From Sphingomonas sp. OV641 (GTDB lineage: Bacteria > Pseudomonadota > Alphaproteobacteria > Sphingomonadales > Sphingomonadaceae): a stretch of DNA of 64,000 nucleotides. The stretch lies in contig NZ_FNZB01000001.1 of the NCBI RefSeq assembly GCF_900109205.1, positions 682,001 to 746,000 on the forward strand, in the 5' to 3' direction. The translations under genes and the position numbers were made by a program. Each line of letters opens with the position of its first letter. Within the stretch, counting starts at the first letter, position 1. The notes under the pieces were generated by a model. It had not been told where the DNA came from and ran no database searches. It worked only from the letters and a program-made list of their open reading frames with translations. Shown in pieces: positions 9,495-18,764 of this stretch.

Positions 9495-9571
9495 TGGCGC
9501 GCCCGGCAGGAATCGAACCTGCGGCCCCAAGCTTAGAAGGCTCGTGCTCTATCCAACTGAGCTACGGGCGC
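9495..9571 (-). tRNA. tRNA-Arg (anticodon TCT)
   Basis: Read on the minus strand, a 7-bp acceptor stem (GCGCCCG with CGGGCGC) encloses a D-arm beginning GCTCAGTTGGATAGAGC and an anticodon loop CTTCTAA with anticodon TCT. A T-arm containing GGTTCGAATCC and an encoded CCA tail complete it. Total length with CCA is 77 bases. It decodes AGA (and AGG by wobble), codons that are rare in this GC-rich genome. No integrase or att-like duplication is seen next to it. Confidence 0.97.
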
Positions 9572-9629
9572 GCACCGGGGTCTGTTAGCGTGGATTGCGG
9601 GAGAGTGAAACCATCGGCATGATCCTCGC

Positions 9630-10373
9630 ATGACCGAGGGGGCAACACCGTACCGAGTTTCGGCAACCAAGTTGCATGGGCAGAGCCTGAGATATTACGA
9701 TTTCGTCATGGCGGCGTTTGTTGCCGTGCTGTTGCTCTCCAATGTGCTCGGCGCGGGGAAGGTAGCCCAGATCTGGTTGCCGGGCGTTGGCTTCTGGCCG
9801 TTCGGCGCGGGGATCCTGTTTTTCCCCGTCAGCTACGTCATCGGCGATGTATTGACGGAAGTGTACGGCTACGCGCGCGCGCGACGCGTGATCTGGGCTG
9901 GCTTCGCCGCCACGGTGTTCATGGCGCTGATGGCCTGGGTGGTGGTGGCTCTGCCACCGGCGCCGGACTGGACCAACCAAGCTTCCTATGAGGCTGTGTT
10001 CGGCCAAGTGCCCAGGATAGTTTTCGCGAGCATGTGCGCCTTTTGGGCGGGCGAGTTCGTCAATTCATATGTTCTTGCCAGGCTGAAGGTCGCGACGGGA
10101 GGGCGACATCTTTGGATGCGCACGATCGGTTCAACGATCGCGGGGCAAGGGATCGACAGCCTGATCTTCTATCCGCTAGCCTTTCTTGGCGCGGAGGGCT
10201 GGACTACCGGGCTCGTCCTTACCGTGCTGTTCACACAGTGGATTCTGAAAGTGTCCTGGGAGGCGCTGCTGACCCCGTTCACCTATGTCGTGGTCGGGTG
10301 GTTGAAGCGGGCGGAGGGCATGGATGTGTTTGACGAGGAGACGGACTTCAATCCCTTCGGCACCCGCGTCTGA
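9630..10373 (+). CDS. yhhQ: Queuosine precursor transporter, YhhQ/VUT family
   Basis: A 247-residue integral membrane protein with about six hydrophobic segments. It carries the family's characteristic stretches: FPVSYVIGDVLTEVYGYARARR in the first third (quoted here only to residue level), then FWAGEFVNSYVLARLK and GQGIDSLIFYPLAF. Family members move 7-deazaguanine precursors (preQ0/preQ1) across the inner membrane for queuosine salvage. The window also encodes QueC and QueE at 26072-27404, so salvage and de novo synthesis probably coexist. The ATG at 9630 fits the usual family length. The gene stands alone between tRNA-Arg and the convergent purQ. Confidence 0.9.
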   Translation: MTEGATPYRVSATKLHGQSLRYYDFVMAAFVAVLLLSNVLGAGKVAQIWLPGVGFWPFGAGILFFPVSYVIGDVLTEVYGYARARRVIWAGFAATVFMALMAWVVVALPPAPDWTNQASYEAVFGQVPRIVFASMCAFWAGEFVNSYVLARLKVATGGRHLWMRTIGSTIAGQGIDSLIFYPLAFLGAEGWTTGLVLTVLFTQWILKVSWEALLTPFTYVVVGWLKRAEGMDVFDEETDFNPFGTRV

Positions 10374-10475
10374 GGCGGCTCGCCGAGAGGGCTGAGTCAA
10401 ATGCAATAACTGACGTATCGCTGCCGATGGAGCGATCGGTTGTGATCCTCGCGCGAAGAACTGCAGTGATCGCGA

Positions 10476-11141
10476 TCAGTTGACGAGATCCAGCAACCCT
10501 TCAAACAATCGCCGCCCTTCCACGCCACCATGAGCGGCCTCGATCCGGCGTTCCGGGTGCGGCATCATGCCAAGAACATTGCCGGCATCATTCAGAATGC
10601 CAGCGATGCCGCGGGCAGAGCCGTTGACGTCCTCGGCATAGCGGAAGGCGACGCGGCCTTCGCCTTCGAGGCGATCGAGCGTTTCCTGATCGGCGACATA
10701 ATTGCCGTCGTGATGCGCAACCGGGATCTTGATCGTCTCTCCGGCCGAATAGCGGCTGGTGAACGCGCTCTGCGCATTCTCTACGGTCAGGGCGACATCG
10801 CGGCAGACGAAATTGAGACCCGCATTGCGCATGAGTGCGCCGGGCAGCAGACCCGATTCGGTCAGGATCTGAAATCCGTTGCAGACGCCCAGTACGGACA
10901 CGCCAGCGGCCGCCTTTTCGGACACCGCGCGCATGATCGGAGAGCGCGCCGCCATGGCGCCGGAACGAAGATAATCACCGTAGGAAAAGCCGCCCGGCAC
11001 GGCGATCAGGCCGATGCCGTCTGGCAGCTCGGTGTCGCCATGCCACACCATCGCCGGCTTCGTGCCAGTGACTTCCTCCAGCGCCACGGCGAGATCGCGG
11101 TCGCAGTTGGAGCCGGGGAAGACGACAACCGCCGTCTTCAT
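10476..11141 (-). CDS. purQ: Phosphoribosylformylglycinamidine synthase, glutaminase subunit PurQ
   Basis: 221 residues, starting [16 protein letters not shown], the standard PurQ N-terminus. It is a class I glutamine amidotransferase; the nucleophile cysteine lies in GVCNGFQIL and the His-Glu pair near MMPHPERR. PurQ releases ammonia from glutamine for the PurL synthetase, converting FGAR to FGAM in purine synthesis. The start at 11141 overlaps the purS stop by four bases (ATGA), indicating translational coupling and ruling out the longer upstream frame. purL is not in the window. Confidence 0.97.
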   Translation of the reverse strand: MKTAVVVFPGSNCDRDLAVALEEVTGTKPAMVWHGDTELPDGIGLIAVPGGFSYGDYLRSGAMAARSPIMRAVSEKAAAGVSVLGVCNGFQILTESGLLPGALMRNAGLNFVCRDVALTVENAQSAFTSRYSAGETIKIPVAHHDGNYVADQETLDRLEGEGRVAFRYAEDVNGSARGIAGILNDAGNVLGMMPHPERRIEAAHGGVEGRRLFEGLLDLVN

Positions 11142-11368
11142 GCGCGCTCGACCCGATAGTTCTCGATCACCGTGTTCGCCAGCAACTGGCGGCACATGGC
11201 ATCGATCTGCGCGTCGTCGATCGACTCGGCGACTTCCAGCTCGATCAGCTTGCCGACACGAGCCCCTTCGACCCCGTTGAAGCCGAGGCCGGAGAGAGCG
11301 TGCTCGATGGCCTTCCCCTGGGGATCAAGGACACCGGGCTTTAGCGTGACGTAGATGCGCAGCTTCAT
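11138..11368 (-). CDS. purS: Phosphoribosylformylglycinamidine synthase subunit PurS
   Basis: 76 residues, beginning [18 protein letters not shown] and ending just after IENYRVE, the usual PurS length and layout. PurS bridges PurL and PurQ in the three-part FGAM synthase found in alphaproteobacteria and Gram-positives. The start at 11368 is chosen because the characteristic N-terminal strand begins there; the 28 upstream in-frame residues are unlike PurS and overlap a structured intercistronic RNA. It is followed by purQ with a four-base overlap. Confidence 0.96.
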   Translation of the reverse strand: MKLRIYVTLKPGVLDPQGKAIEHALSGLGFNGVEGARVGKLIELEVAESIDDAQIDAMCRQLLANTVIENYRVERA

Positions 11369-11390
11369 GGTGGTGCCCGCTATTCGAACC

Positions 11391-11438
11391 GCCCGCGGAT
11401 CGCAACCTCCTCGCAGGTCGAGGAGGGGCGTCGCGGGC
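11391..11438 (-). promoter_or_regulatory. Nested stem-loop in the purC-purS intercistronic region
   Basis: An inner perfect 8-bp stem (CCTCCTCG / CGAGGAGG, loop of five) sits inside an outer perfect 7-bp stem (GCCCGCG / CGCGGGC). It fills most of the 80-base gap between the purC stop and purS start. There is no U-run, so mRNA protection, processing or translational tuning is more likely than termination. Confidence 0.55.
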
Positions 11439-11448
11439 GACGTGGCTG

Positions 11449-12228
11449 TCATTTTCCGCGACGTTCGCGATGCTCGGCCATGTCGAGGATGGCCGTTTCG
11501 CCACCTTCGGGCAGAAGCCCGAGGCGACGAGCAACCTCTTGATAAGCCTCTACCTCGCCGCCCAGGTCCCGGCGGAAGCGATCCTTGTCAAGCTTCTCGT
11601 TGGTGGTCATGTCCCACAGTCGGCAGCCATCGGGGCTGATTTCGTCGGCGAGGATGATCCGGCCGTAATCATTGTCCCAGATGCGCCCGAACTCGAGCTT
11701 GAAGTCCACCAGACGGATGCCGATGCCAGCGAACAGGCCCGACAGGAAGTCGTTCACCCGGATCGCCAGGTCGGCGATGTCGTGCATCTCGTCCTGGCTG
11801 GCCCACCCGAAGGCGGCGATATGTTCGTCCGAGATCATCGGATCGCCCAGCGCATCGTCCTTGTAGCAATATTCAAGGATCGTGCGGGGCAGCTGGGTGC
11901 CTTCTTCGATGCCGAGGCGCTTGCTGAGCGAGCCGGCCGCGACATTGCGCACGATCACCTCGATCGGCACGATTTCCACCTGCCGGATCAACTGCTCGCG
12001 CATGTTGAGGCGGCGGATGAAGTGGGTCGGCACGCCGATATTGCCCAGGAGCGTGAAGATATGCTCCGAAATGCGGTTGTTCAGGACGCCCTTGCCGTTG
12101 ATCGTGCCCTTCTTCTGAGCGTTGAAGGCAGTCGCGTCGTCCTTGAAATACTGAATCAAGGTGCCGGGCTCGGGCCCCTCGTACAGGATCTTGGCCTTGC
12201 CTTCGTAGATTTGCCGGCGCCGCGCCAT
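11449..12228 (-). CDS. purC: SAICAR synthetase PurC
   Basis: 259 residues. It begins [18 protein letters not shown], where YEGKAK is the ATP-binding entry motif of PurC. It continues with the aspartate-binding and nucleotide-binding segments IEVIVRN and [10 protein letters not shown], and with DEISPD. The enzyme condenses CAIR with aspartate, using ATP, to give SAICAR in purine synthesis. The start at 12228 is preceded by AGGGGTG, a good ribosome site. It is first gene of purC-purS-purQ. The 150-base upstream gap presumably holds the promoter; I could not define it. Confidence 0.97.
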   Translation of the reverse strand: MARRRQIYEGKAKILYEGPEPGTLIQYFKDDATAFNAQKKGTINGKGVLNNRISEHIFTLLGNIGVPTHFIRRLNMREQLIRQVEIVPIEVIVRNVAAGSLSKRLGIEEGTQLPRTILEYCYKDDALGDPMISDEHIAAFGWASQDEMHDIADLAIRVNDFLSGLFAGIGIRLVDFKLEFGRIWDNDYGRIILADEISPDGCRLWDMTTNEKLDKDRFRRDLGGEVEAYQEVARRLGLLPEGGETAILDMAEHRERRGK

Positions 12229-12380
12229 CGCATCACCCCTGAAATGGACAGCCCCGGCGACGCGACGGATCGGCGCGGCCGGGGCGGGAATCGCCCGCCA
12301 TATAGGGGACGGGGGTCCGTGGCGCAATCATGCGGCGCGTCCGCCTCTGTGGAGAAGCTTAAGCCCGCGGTATGGGCTGT

Positions 12381-13316
12381 TCATGGCGCTGCCTTCCTGC
12401 CGAGTGCGGCACGGATCGTCTTTTTCGCTTCGAGCCACGCGGCCGCGTCCGGCGTGACCAGCTCCACATGGCCGGTGTTCGGAACGGTGATGAGGTCTGC
12501 CTCGTCGCCGGCCGCCATCGCTCGTGCAACATAGTCGGTGGCCATGCGATAGGGGATGATGCGATCCTCGCGGCCGTTGATGAGGGTCTGGGAGGTGTTC
12601 AGGGGAAGGAGGCGGGGGACCGAGGTGTCGGCATAGGGATCCGAACGGTCGGTGCCGACGAGCTTGGCGACAACATCGACGCCGCAACCATTGTCGGGGC
12701 TGGCGGCGGTCGCCTCCAGATCGGGCAGGCCGCCGAGGCTGACGACATGGGAGATCTTCACCGGCGCTGGACTGTGAAGCGAGCTCGAGGCGGCAAGATT
12801 GTGACGGGCGGCGAGCCACAGGGCCAGGTGGCCACCGGCGGAGTGGCCGACGGCGACCACGCGAGTGAGGTCGAGATTATATTTGCTCGCGTTTCTCGCA
12901 AGTTCGTCAGCAGCCTTCGCAGCGTCCATGAAGGTGCCGGGATAGCCGCCGCCGGTGCGATCGACACCGCGATAGTCGATGTTCCATACCGCTATGCGGT
13001 CGCGGCGAAGGTCGGCGGCAACCCAGTCCATGATCGAGCGATCGGCGATGCTGGTCTGCCAGCAGCCGCCATGGACCATCAGCACGACCGGATGCGGGCC
13101 GGCGCCGGCGGGAAGCCAGACGTCGACCTTTTGCATGTTGTCGCTGCCATACGCGATCGTTGCATTCGGCTTCTCGCGCGGGCGGGCGGTGAGGTCGTCC
13201 CAGGTGAGGGGCGTGAAAGAGGGGGCTGAGCTGGTCATCGTGACCGGAGCGCATGAGGCAGCGAGCAGGGCGGCGGCAAGGAGGGGACGGCGGGAAAATT
13301 CTCGAAAGTTGCCCAT
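12381..13316 (-). CDS. Alpha/beta hydrolase with export signal (esterase/feruloyl-esterase-like)
   Basis: About 311 residues. It starts MGNFREFSRRPLLAAALLAASCAP, i.e. basic residues, a hydrophobic core, and AASC, a possible though non-ideal lipobox. The hydrolase core shows the oxyanion motif HGGCW, the nucleophile elbow GHSAGG, a late aspartate in NGREDRIIPY, and histidine in NTGHVEL. A small-molecule esterase or lipase-like carboxyl-ester hydrolase acting in the periplasm is the best guess. Another start at 13361 would place 15 residues before the signal and is rejected. Its link to the purine genes, which it precedes on the same strand, is not obvious. Confidence 0.8.
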   Translation of the reverse strand: MGNFREFSRRPLLAAALLAASCAPVTMTSSAPSFTPLTWDDLTARPREKPNATIAYGSDNMQKVDVWLPAGAGPHPVVLMVHGGCWQTSIADRSIMDWVAADLRRDRIAVWNIDYRGVDRTGGGYPGTFMDAAKAADELARNASKYNLDLTRVVAVGHSAGGHLALWLAARHNLAASSSLHSPAPVKISHVVSLGGLPDLEATAASPDNGCGVDVVAKLVGTDRSDPYADTSVPRLLPLNTSQTLINGREDRIIPYRMATDYVARAMAAGDEADLITVPNTGHVELVTPDAAAWLEAKKTIRAALGRKAAP

Positions 13317-13403
13317 GTGTAGGTGTTTTCGAGGGGGCAAGGTTTCAGAAAAGGTCGGCATTGCGGCTACCTGCGGGATTAAACGGTCGAGGCGGTTCAG
13401 CTT

Positions 13404-13508
13404 GTCATCCCGCCGTGATCGGGGATCCAGTGTGCCGCGAAGGTGAAGGCCAGAGTTCTAGCGACCTCGACTGCGGAGCCTTGGATTTTGGATCAAGCCC
13501 GGGGTGAC
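13404..13508. repeat. Interspersed sphingomonad-type repeat with inverted ends
   Basis: A 105-base element begins GTCATCCCG and ends CGGGGTGAC, imperfect inverted termini. Internal segments near GATCCAGTGTGCCGC and TTGGATTTTGGATC resemble elements often seen between sphingomonad genes (recall). It occupies the intergenic space upstream of parC. A related hairpin lies at 27672-27692. No coding capacity is seen. Confidence 0.6.
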
Positions 13509-13610
13509 ATTCTGGTGATCAGCGTCGGCCCCTTGTGGCACGCACTGCGCCTGTAGGACAGTGAGCGGAACGGTTGTGGAACAAGGGCGCTCCCTGCTAG
13601 CACGCACGCC

Positions 13611-15866
13611 ATGCCGACCGATGCGACCGTGTTGCCGCCCGACAATCCGCCCGTGGGCGTATTCGATGCGCCGTTCGATTCCGCGCTGTCGGAGCGGTAT
13701 CTGGTCTATGCCTTGTCGACGATCACCGCGCGGTCGCTGCCGGATGTGCGCGACGGGCTGAAGCCGGTGCATCGCCGCTTGCTGTGGGCGATGCGGCTGC
13801 TGCGGCTCGATCCCAGCCAAGGGTATAAGAAATGCGCGCGCGTCGTTGGCGACGTGATCGGCAAATATCACCCGCATGGCGATCAGTCGGTCTATGACGC
13901 GATGGTCCGGCTCGCACAGGATTTTGCGCTGCGTTATCCGCTGGTCGACGGGCAGGGCAATTTCGGCAACATCGATGGCGATAACGCCGCGGCCTATCGC
14001 TACACCGAGGCGCGGCTGACCCAGGTCGCGATCGACCTGATGGACGGGCTGGACGAGGATGCGGTCCTCTTCCGTCCGACCTATAACGGCGAGGAGCAGG
14101 AACCCGAACTGTTCCCCGGGCTGTTCCCGAACCTGCTCGCGAATGGGGCGAGCGGCATCGCCGTGGGCATGGCGACGAGCATTCCGCCGCACAATGCGGC
14201 CGAGCTGCTGGACGCCGCCATCGCGCTGGTCGATGATCCGTTGGCCGATCCGCTGGCGTTCGTGGCCGGGCCGGACTTCCCCACTGGCGGGCTGCTGGTG
14301 GATCCGCCTGCGATCATCCGCGAAGCCTATGCGACCGGGCGCGGCGCCTTTCGGGTGCGCTGTCGCTGGACCGTGGAGCGCGAAAAGGGCGGCGGCTGGC
14401 AGATCGTGGTCAGCGAAATTCCCTATGGCGTCCAGAAGGGCAAGCTGATCGAGCAGATCGCTGGCCTGGTGAACGACAAGAAGCTGCCGATCCTGGCCGA
14501 TGTGCGCGATGAATCGGATGCCGAGATCCGCCTGGTGCTGGAGCCGCGCAGCCGGACGGTCGATCCGCAGGTGCTGATGGACGGGCTGTACCGCCTGTCG
14601 GACCTGGAAACGCGCGTCCCGTTGAACCTGAACGTGCTGGACGCGCGTCGCACGCCCCGCGTGATGAGCCTGGCCGAGGCGCTGGCCGCCTGGGTGGAGC
14701 ATCAGTTCGTGGTGCTGCGCCGGCGTACCGAGCATCGGCTGGCCAAGATCGCCGACCGGCTGGAGCTGGTGAAGGGCTATATCATTGCCTTCCTCAACCT
14801 GGACCGGGTGATCGAGATCATCCGTACCGAGGACGAGCCCAAGGCGGTGATGATGGCGGAGTTCGCCCTGACCGACCGGCAGGCGGAAGCGATCCTCAAC
14901 ATGCGGCTGCGCAGCTTGCGGCGGCTGGAGGAAATGGAGCTGAAGCGCGAGCAGGACGCGCTGGAGAAGGAGCAGGCCGACCTTCAACTGCTGCTGGGAT
15001 CCGATGCGCGGCAGCGGACGCGGATGAAGAAGGACCTGAAGAAGGTCCGCGACCGGTACGGCCCGGAAACGGCGCTGGGCAAGCGACGTACGACGATCGA
15101 GGAAGCGGCACCGGCACGCGAGATCCCGCTGGAGGCGATGATCGAGCGGGAGCCGATCACGGTGATCCTGTCGCAGCGCGGTTGGATCCGCGCCATGAAG
15201 GGGCATGTGGACCTTGCCTCTGCCGAGACGCTGAAGTTCAAGGAAGGCGACGGCCCAGCCTTCGCCTTTCATGCGCAAACAACCGACAAGCTGCTGCTGG
15301 CGGCGGAGAATGGCCGTTTCTACACGCTGGCGGCGGACAAGCTGCCGGGCGGGCGCGGGTTCGGCGAGCCGGTGCGGGCGACGATCGATCTGGATGGCAA
15401 CCTTGGCATCGTCCGGCTGTTGCGCGCGGACCGGGATTCCAAGCTGCTGGTGGCGGCCAGCGACGGTCGCGGCTTCATCGTGCCGGTGAACGACGTGCTG
15501 GCGGAAACGCGCAAGGGCAAGACGGTGGTGACTCCGAGGGCCGGCGCCAAGCTGGCCGTGGTCCGGCCCGTCGCCACGGACGACGATTATGTCGCGGCAG
15601 TCGGCGACAACCGGAAGATGGTGGTCTTTCCGCTGAACGAACTGCCGGAGATGACGAGGGGGCAGGGCGCCCAGTTGCAGCGGTATCGCGACGGCGGGCT
15701 TAGCGATGCGATCACGTTCCGCTATTCGGACGGGATCAGCTGGCCCATGGGGGGCGACACCGGGCGCACGCGAACCGAGGCTGATGTTTCCGCGTGGCGC
15801 GCAGCGCGGGGGGCAGCCGGCCGGATGCCGCCCACGGGCTTCCCGCGGAACAACCGGTTCGCCTGA
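13611..15866 (+). CDS. parC: DNA topoisomerase IV subunit A
   Basis: 751 residues. The N-terminal breakage-reunion domain has [22 protein letters not shown] and RYTEARL with the catalytic tyrosine near residue 131. The C-terminal beta-pinwheel contains blades such as [13 protein letters not shown]. The length matches alphaproteobacterial ParC rather than GyrA. With ParE, the enzyme decatenates daughter chromosomes. At the quinolone-determining positions the motif reads GDQSVYD, so residue 92 is Gln where enterobacterial ParC has Ser80, and residue 96 is Asp. The ATG at 13611 is the first suitable start after the repeat. The long reverse-strand frame over this gene is a codon-bias shadow. Confidence 0.96.
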   Translation: MPTDATVLPPDNPPVGVFDAPFDSALSERYLVYALSTITARSLPDVRDGLKPVHRRLLWAMRLLRLDPSQGYKKCARVVGDVIGKYHPHGDQSVYDAMVRLAQDFALRYPLVDGQGNFGNIDGDNAAAYRYTEARLTQVAIDLMDGLDEDAVLFRPTYNGEEQEPELFPGLFPNLLANGASGIAVGMATSIPPHNAAELLDAAIALVDDPLADPLAFVAGPDFPTGGLLVDPPAIIREAYATGRGAFRVRCRWTVEREKGGGWQIVVSEIPYGVQKGKLIEQIAGLVNDKKLPILADVRDESDAEIRLVLEPRSRTVDPQVLMDGLYRLSDLETRVPLNLNVLDARRTPRVMSLAEALAAWVEHQFVVLRRRTEHRLAKIADRLELVKGYIIAFLNLDRVIEIIRTEDEPKAVMMAEFALTDRQAEAILNMRLRSLRRLEEMELKREQDALEKEQADLQLLLGSDARQRTRMKKDLKKVRDRYGPETALGKRRTTIEEAAPAREIPLEAMIEREPITVILSQRGWIRAMKGHVDLASAETLKFKEGDGPAFAFHAQTTDKLLLAAENGRFYTLAADKLPGGRGFGEPVRATIDLDGNLGIVRLLRADRDSKLLVAASDGRGFIVPVNDVLAETRKGKTVVTPRAGAKLAVVRPVATDDDYVAAVGDNRKMVVFPLNELPEMTRGQGAQLQRYRDGGLSDAITFRYSDGISWPMGGDTGRTRTEADVSAWRAARGAAGRMPPTGFPRNNRFA

Positions 15867-15918
15867 AAGCCGTTGCAAGTTCAAGGAAAGTTAACGAGCT
15901 GGCGCTAGGACCAGCACA

Positions 15919-17604
15919 ATGCCGTTGGTCGCCGCGTTGAGAGTAGCTGAAGAGCCAAGCCCCCCTGCATTCGACAGGACGGCGGCCGAAGTAGCGATGG
16001 ATCTGCTGCCCATTGCGGCTGTGATCGTCGCGCTGGACTCGGGCAGCTTGCAGATCAGGCTGTCCAATGTCGCGTTCCGCCGCTTGGGCCTGACGACCGA
16101 TCCGGCGAATTGCGCCCTTACGCGCGACCTGGGCGGTGCGCTTGCAGCCTTTCTGAACGGAAACAGCCCGCGCGAGCAGCGTAGCTGGCGCACCGGAGAT
16201 GCGGTGGAGCAAAGGTGGTTCGACGTCACCTTTGCCCGGATCGACAGCGATCATTCGCCACGCTGCCTGGTGACGCTGGTCGACCAGACACGGGGAATGC
16301 GCACCGAGGCCAGTCTGCGGCGCGAGATGAACACCGACAGCCTGACAGGCCTGCCGAACAGGGCCGGGTTCGGCGACCTTCTGGAGGCGCGTATTGCCAC
16401 CGGGCTGACCAATTACGCCGTGCTGGTGATCGATCTTGACCGGTTCGGCCGGGTGAATTCATGCCTTGGCAGCATGGCCGGCGACGAGATGCTGATCACT
16501 GTCGCGCGGCGTATCAAGGGCTCGCTGCGTGCCGGCGACGTGCTCGGCCGGATCGGCGGCGACGAGTTCGGCGTGCTGCTCCAGACGCGCGGGGAACGGG
16601 CGGAGGCCGACCATGCGGCGCGGCGGATCCAGGACGTGCTGGCCACCCCGATTCGGCTGAGCGACTTCGAGATCCGAATCACCTGTGCGATCGGCATGGC
16701 ATTCGGCGCCGAGACGACCGATGATGCGGAGGACGTGATCCGGCACGCGCAGTTCGCCGTGCGCCGGTCCAAGGAAACGGGCCAGGCCGAGGCGTATGAC
16801 ACGCGCGCGCTTGATCGTGCGCGCGAACGGTTTTCGATGGAAACGGCGCTGCGCCGAGCGATCGAGGCGGAGCAGCTCAGGCTGCACTATCAGCCGATCT
16901 GCGACCTGGCGACCGGCCGAATCGTGGCCTTCGAAGCGCTGGCGCGGTGGACGGCAGAAGACGGGAGCGAGATCGCACCGGCCGATTTCATTCCGGTGGC
17001 GGAGGAATCCGGCCTGATCGTGCCGCTCGGCCGCTGGGTGGTCGATCAGGCGCTGCGCACCCTCGCCGCATGGGACGTTCGAGCAGGCCGCCCGCTCGAC
17101 GTGCAGATGGCGGTAAACATCTCCCCGATCCAGTTGCAGCGCGATCTCATCCCCCCGATGGTGACGGCCGCTTTGGCGAGCCATGGCCTGGCAGGGAGCC
17201 GCCTGAAGTTGGAAATCACGGAAAGCGCGCTGATCGCCGACCCAGACGGCAATGCCGAGATCCTGCGGGCGCTGAAGGCCACCGGCGCGACCATCGCCAT
17301 GGACGATTTCGGCACCGGCTATTCAAACCTCGCCTATCTCCAGAAACTGCCGATCGACACGCTGAAGATCGACCGCAGCTTCGTTACCGACATGATGGCG
17401 GATCGGGACAAGATCGCCATCGTGCGTGCGGTGCTGAGCCTGGCGGCGGCGCTGGGCATGGCGACCGTGGCGGAGGGGATCGAAAGTTCGGCCGTGGCGC
17501 AGACGCTGTCCGCGCTCGGCTGCACCTACGGGCAAGGCTATCACTTCTCGCGCCCGCTGACGGCGGCGCAGGCCTATGAGTTGCTGTCGGCGCCGAGCAA
17601 CTGA
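15919..17604 (+). CDS. Bifunctional GGDEF/EAL cyclic-di-GMP enzyme with PAS-like sensor
   Basis: 561 residues. An N-terminal PAS-like region (about 25-130) is followed by a diguanylate cyclase domain with intact GGDEF at 213-217 and an inhibitory RXXD site (RAGD, 204-207) five residues before it. A phosphodiesterase domain then carries EAL at 339-341 and DDFGTGYS. All hallmark motifs are intact, so both making and breaking cyclic-di-GMP are possible. No signal peptide or transmembrane segment was seen, so it is probably cytosolic. Its 3' end overlaps the convergent cca gene by 31 bases. The signal sensed is unknown. Confidence 0.93.
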   Translation: MPLVAALRVAEEPSPPAFDRTAAEVAMDLLPIAAVIVALDSGSLQIRLSNVAFRRLGLTTDPANCALTRDLGGALAAFLNGNSPREQRSWRTGDAVEQRWFDVTFARIDSDHSPRCLVTLVDQTRGMRTEASLRREMNTDSLTGLPNRAGFGDLLEARIATGLTNYAVLVIDLDRFGRVNSCLGSMAGDEMLITVARRIKGSLRAGDVLGRIGGDEFGVLLQTRGERAEADHAARRIQDVLATPIRLSDFEIRITCAIGMAFGAETTDDAEDVIRHAQFAVRRSKETGQAEAYDTRALDRARERFSMETALRRAIEAEQLRLHYQPICDLATGRIVAFEALARWTAEDGSEIAPADFIPVAEESGLIVPLGRWVVDQALRTLAAWDVRAGRPLDVQMAVNISPIQLQRDLIPPMVTAALASHGLAGSRLKLEITESALIADPDGNAEILRALKATGATIAMDDFGTGYSNLAYLQKLPIDTLKIDRSFVTDMMADRDKIAIVRAVLSLAAALGMATVAEGIESSAVAQTLSALGCTYGQGYHFSRPLTAAQAYELLSAPSN

Positions 17605-18764
17605 CCCGTGACCATGTCCGCGATCTGAGCGGTGCGGGACGCGTCGGGGAAGCCCTCCGCGATCCAGCGCGTCTCGATCTCCCGCAACGCGCGGGCCACC
17701 TCCGGCCCGCGTGCGATGCCGCGGGTGACAAGATCCCCGCCGCCGACCGGCAGGCGAGGGGGCGACCAATCCTGCAATTCCTCAACGTCCGCGCCGGCCA
17801 GCAACAGTCGATCGAGCGCGATTTCGCGCCCCACGCGATAGGCGAGACCGCGCGCGCCTTCTGATCCAGGCCCGTCATGGGCGGCGATCAGGCGCTTTCG
17901 ATCGGCGTTCGACAGGCGAAGCCGGGAGCCGACCGCTTCGGCCGTTGCCGGGGGGATCAGCGCCGCCAGCCGCCGAATCGCATCGGGTGCGACGCCTGCC
18001 GCCGCCTCCGCCTCGGCCAGGGCCGTCAGCGCGGGCACGTCCACGATCTCCGGCAGTACCGGCCGGAAGATACCGCGCTCCACCATCAGCGCGACGACCG
18101 GCACCGCACCTTTTGCCACCAGCAGCTTCAGCAGTTCGGCAGCGATCCGCTCCCGCGACAATGCCATCAGGTCATTGGCGCGATCGGTGCAGGCGTCCAG
18201 GCCGGCGGAATCGGGCGTGTCGCCGAAGCGCGCATGGAAGCGGAAGAACCGCAGGATGCGCAGGTGATCCTCCGCAATGCGACGGTACGGATCGCCGATG
18301 AACCGCACCCGCCGCGCGGCAAGATCGTCCAGCCCGCCGAACCAGTCGAACAGCGTTCCGGAGACCGGATCGGCGTACAGGGCGTTCATCGTGAAGTCGC
18401 GCCGGGCGGCATCCTCCTGCCAATCGTCGGTGAACGCCACTTGCGCGTGGCGCCCGTCGGTCGCGACGTCGCGCCGCAAGGTGGTGACTTCCACGACAGT
18501 GCCGGCGGAAACCGCCGTGATCGTGCCGTGTGCCAGCCCGGTCGGGATCGCCTTGATCCCGGCGGACGCCAGGCGCGTGATCACCTGTTGCGGCGGATGG
18601 GCGGTGGCGATGTCGATGTCGGCGACCGGCAGGCCAAGGAGCGTGTCGCGCACCGCCCCCCCGACATAGCGCGCCGCGCCTTCCTCAGCACCGAGTGCCG
18701 TGGCGAGGGCATCCAGTCCGGGGCGCGTGCGCCAGGATGCCGGCGGCAGGGTCAGTCGCTCCAT
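17574..18764 (-). CDS. cca: CCA tRNA nucleotidyltransferase / poly(A) polymerase family
   Basis: 396 residues. The class II head domain is clear: RYVGGAVRDTLLG, the DXD metal pair in DIDIAT, and the neck motif RRDFTMNALY. IAEDHLRILRFFRFHARFG follows as the linker helix signature. The enzyme adds or repairs the 3' CCA of tRNAs. The start at 18764 overlaps the end of the upstream Nudix gene by 13 bases, so cca is the last gene of DUF1285-nudix-cca. It converges on the GGDEF-EAL gene with a 31-base overlap. An A-adding-only specificity cannot be ruled out. Confidence 0.94.
   Translation of the reverse strand: MERLTLPPASWRTRPGLDALATALGAEEGAARYVGGAVRDTLLGLPVADIDIATAHPPQQVITRLASAGIKAIPTGLAHGTITAVSAGTVVEVTTLRRDVATDGRHAQVAFTDDWQEDAARRDFTMNALYADPVSGTLFDWFGGLDDLAARRVRFIGDPYRRIAEDHLRILRFFRFHARFGDTPDSAGLDACTDRANDLMALSRERIAAELLKLLVAKGAVPVVALMVERGIFRPVLPEIVDVPALTALAEAEAAAGVAPDAIRRLAALIPPATAEAVGSRLRLSNADRKRLIAAHDGPGSEGARGLAYRVGREIALDRLLLAGADVEELQDWSPPRLPVGGGDLVTRGIARGPEVARALREIETRWIAEGFPDASRTAQIADMVTGQLLGADSNS

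Noticed and set aside
9495..9571. tRNA-Arg as an integration site for a mobile element
   Set aside because: No integrase, no duplicated 3' tRNA end and no foreign-looking genes nearby.
13458..15884. 808-codon open frame antisense to parC
   Set aside because: Composition is Arg/His/Gln-rich nonsense, with no domain; parC on the other strand is unmistakable. It arises from GC-rich codon bias.
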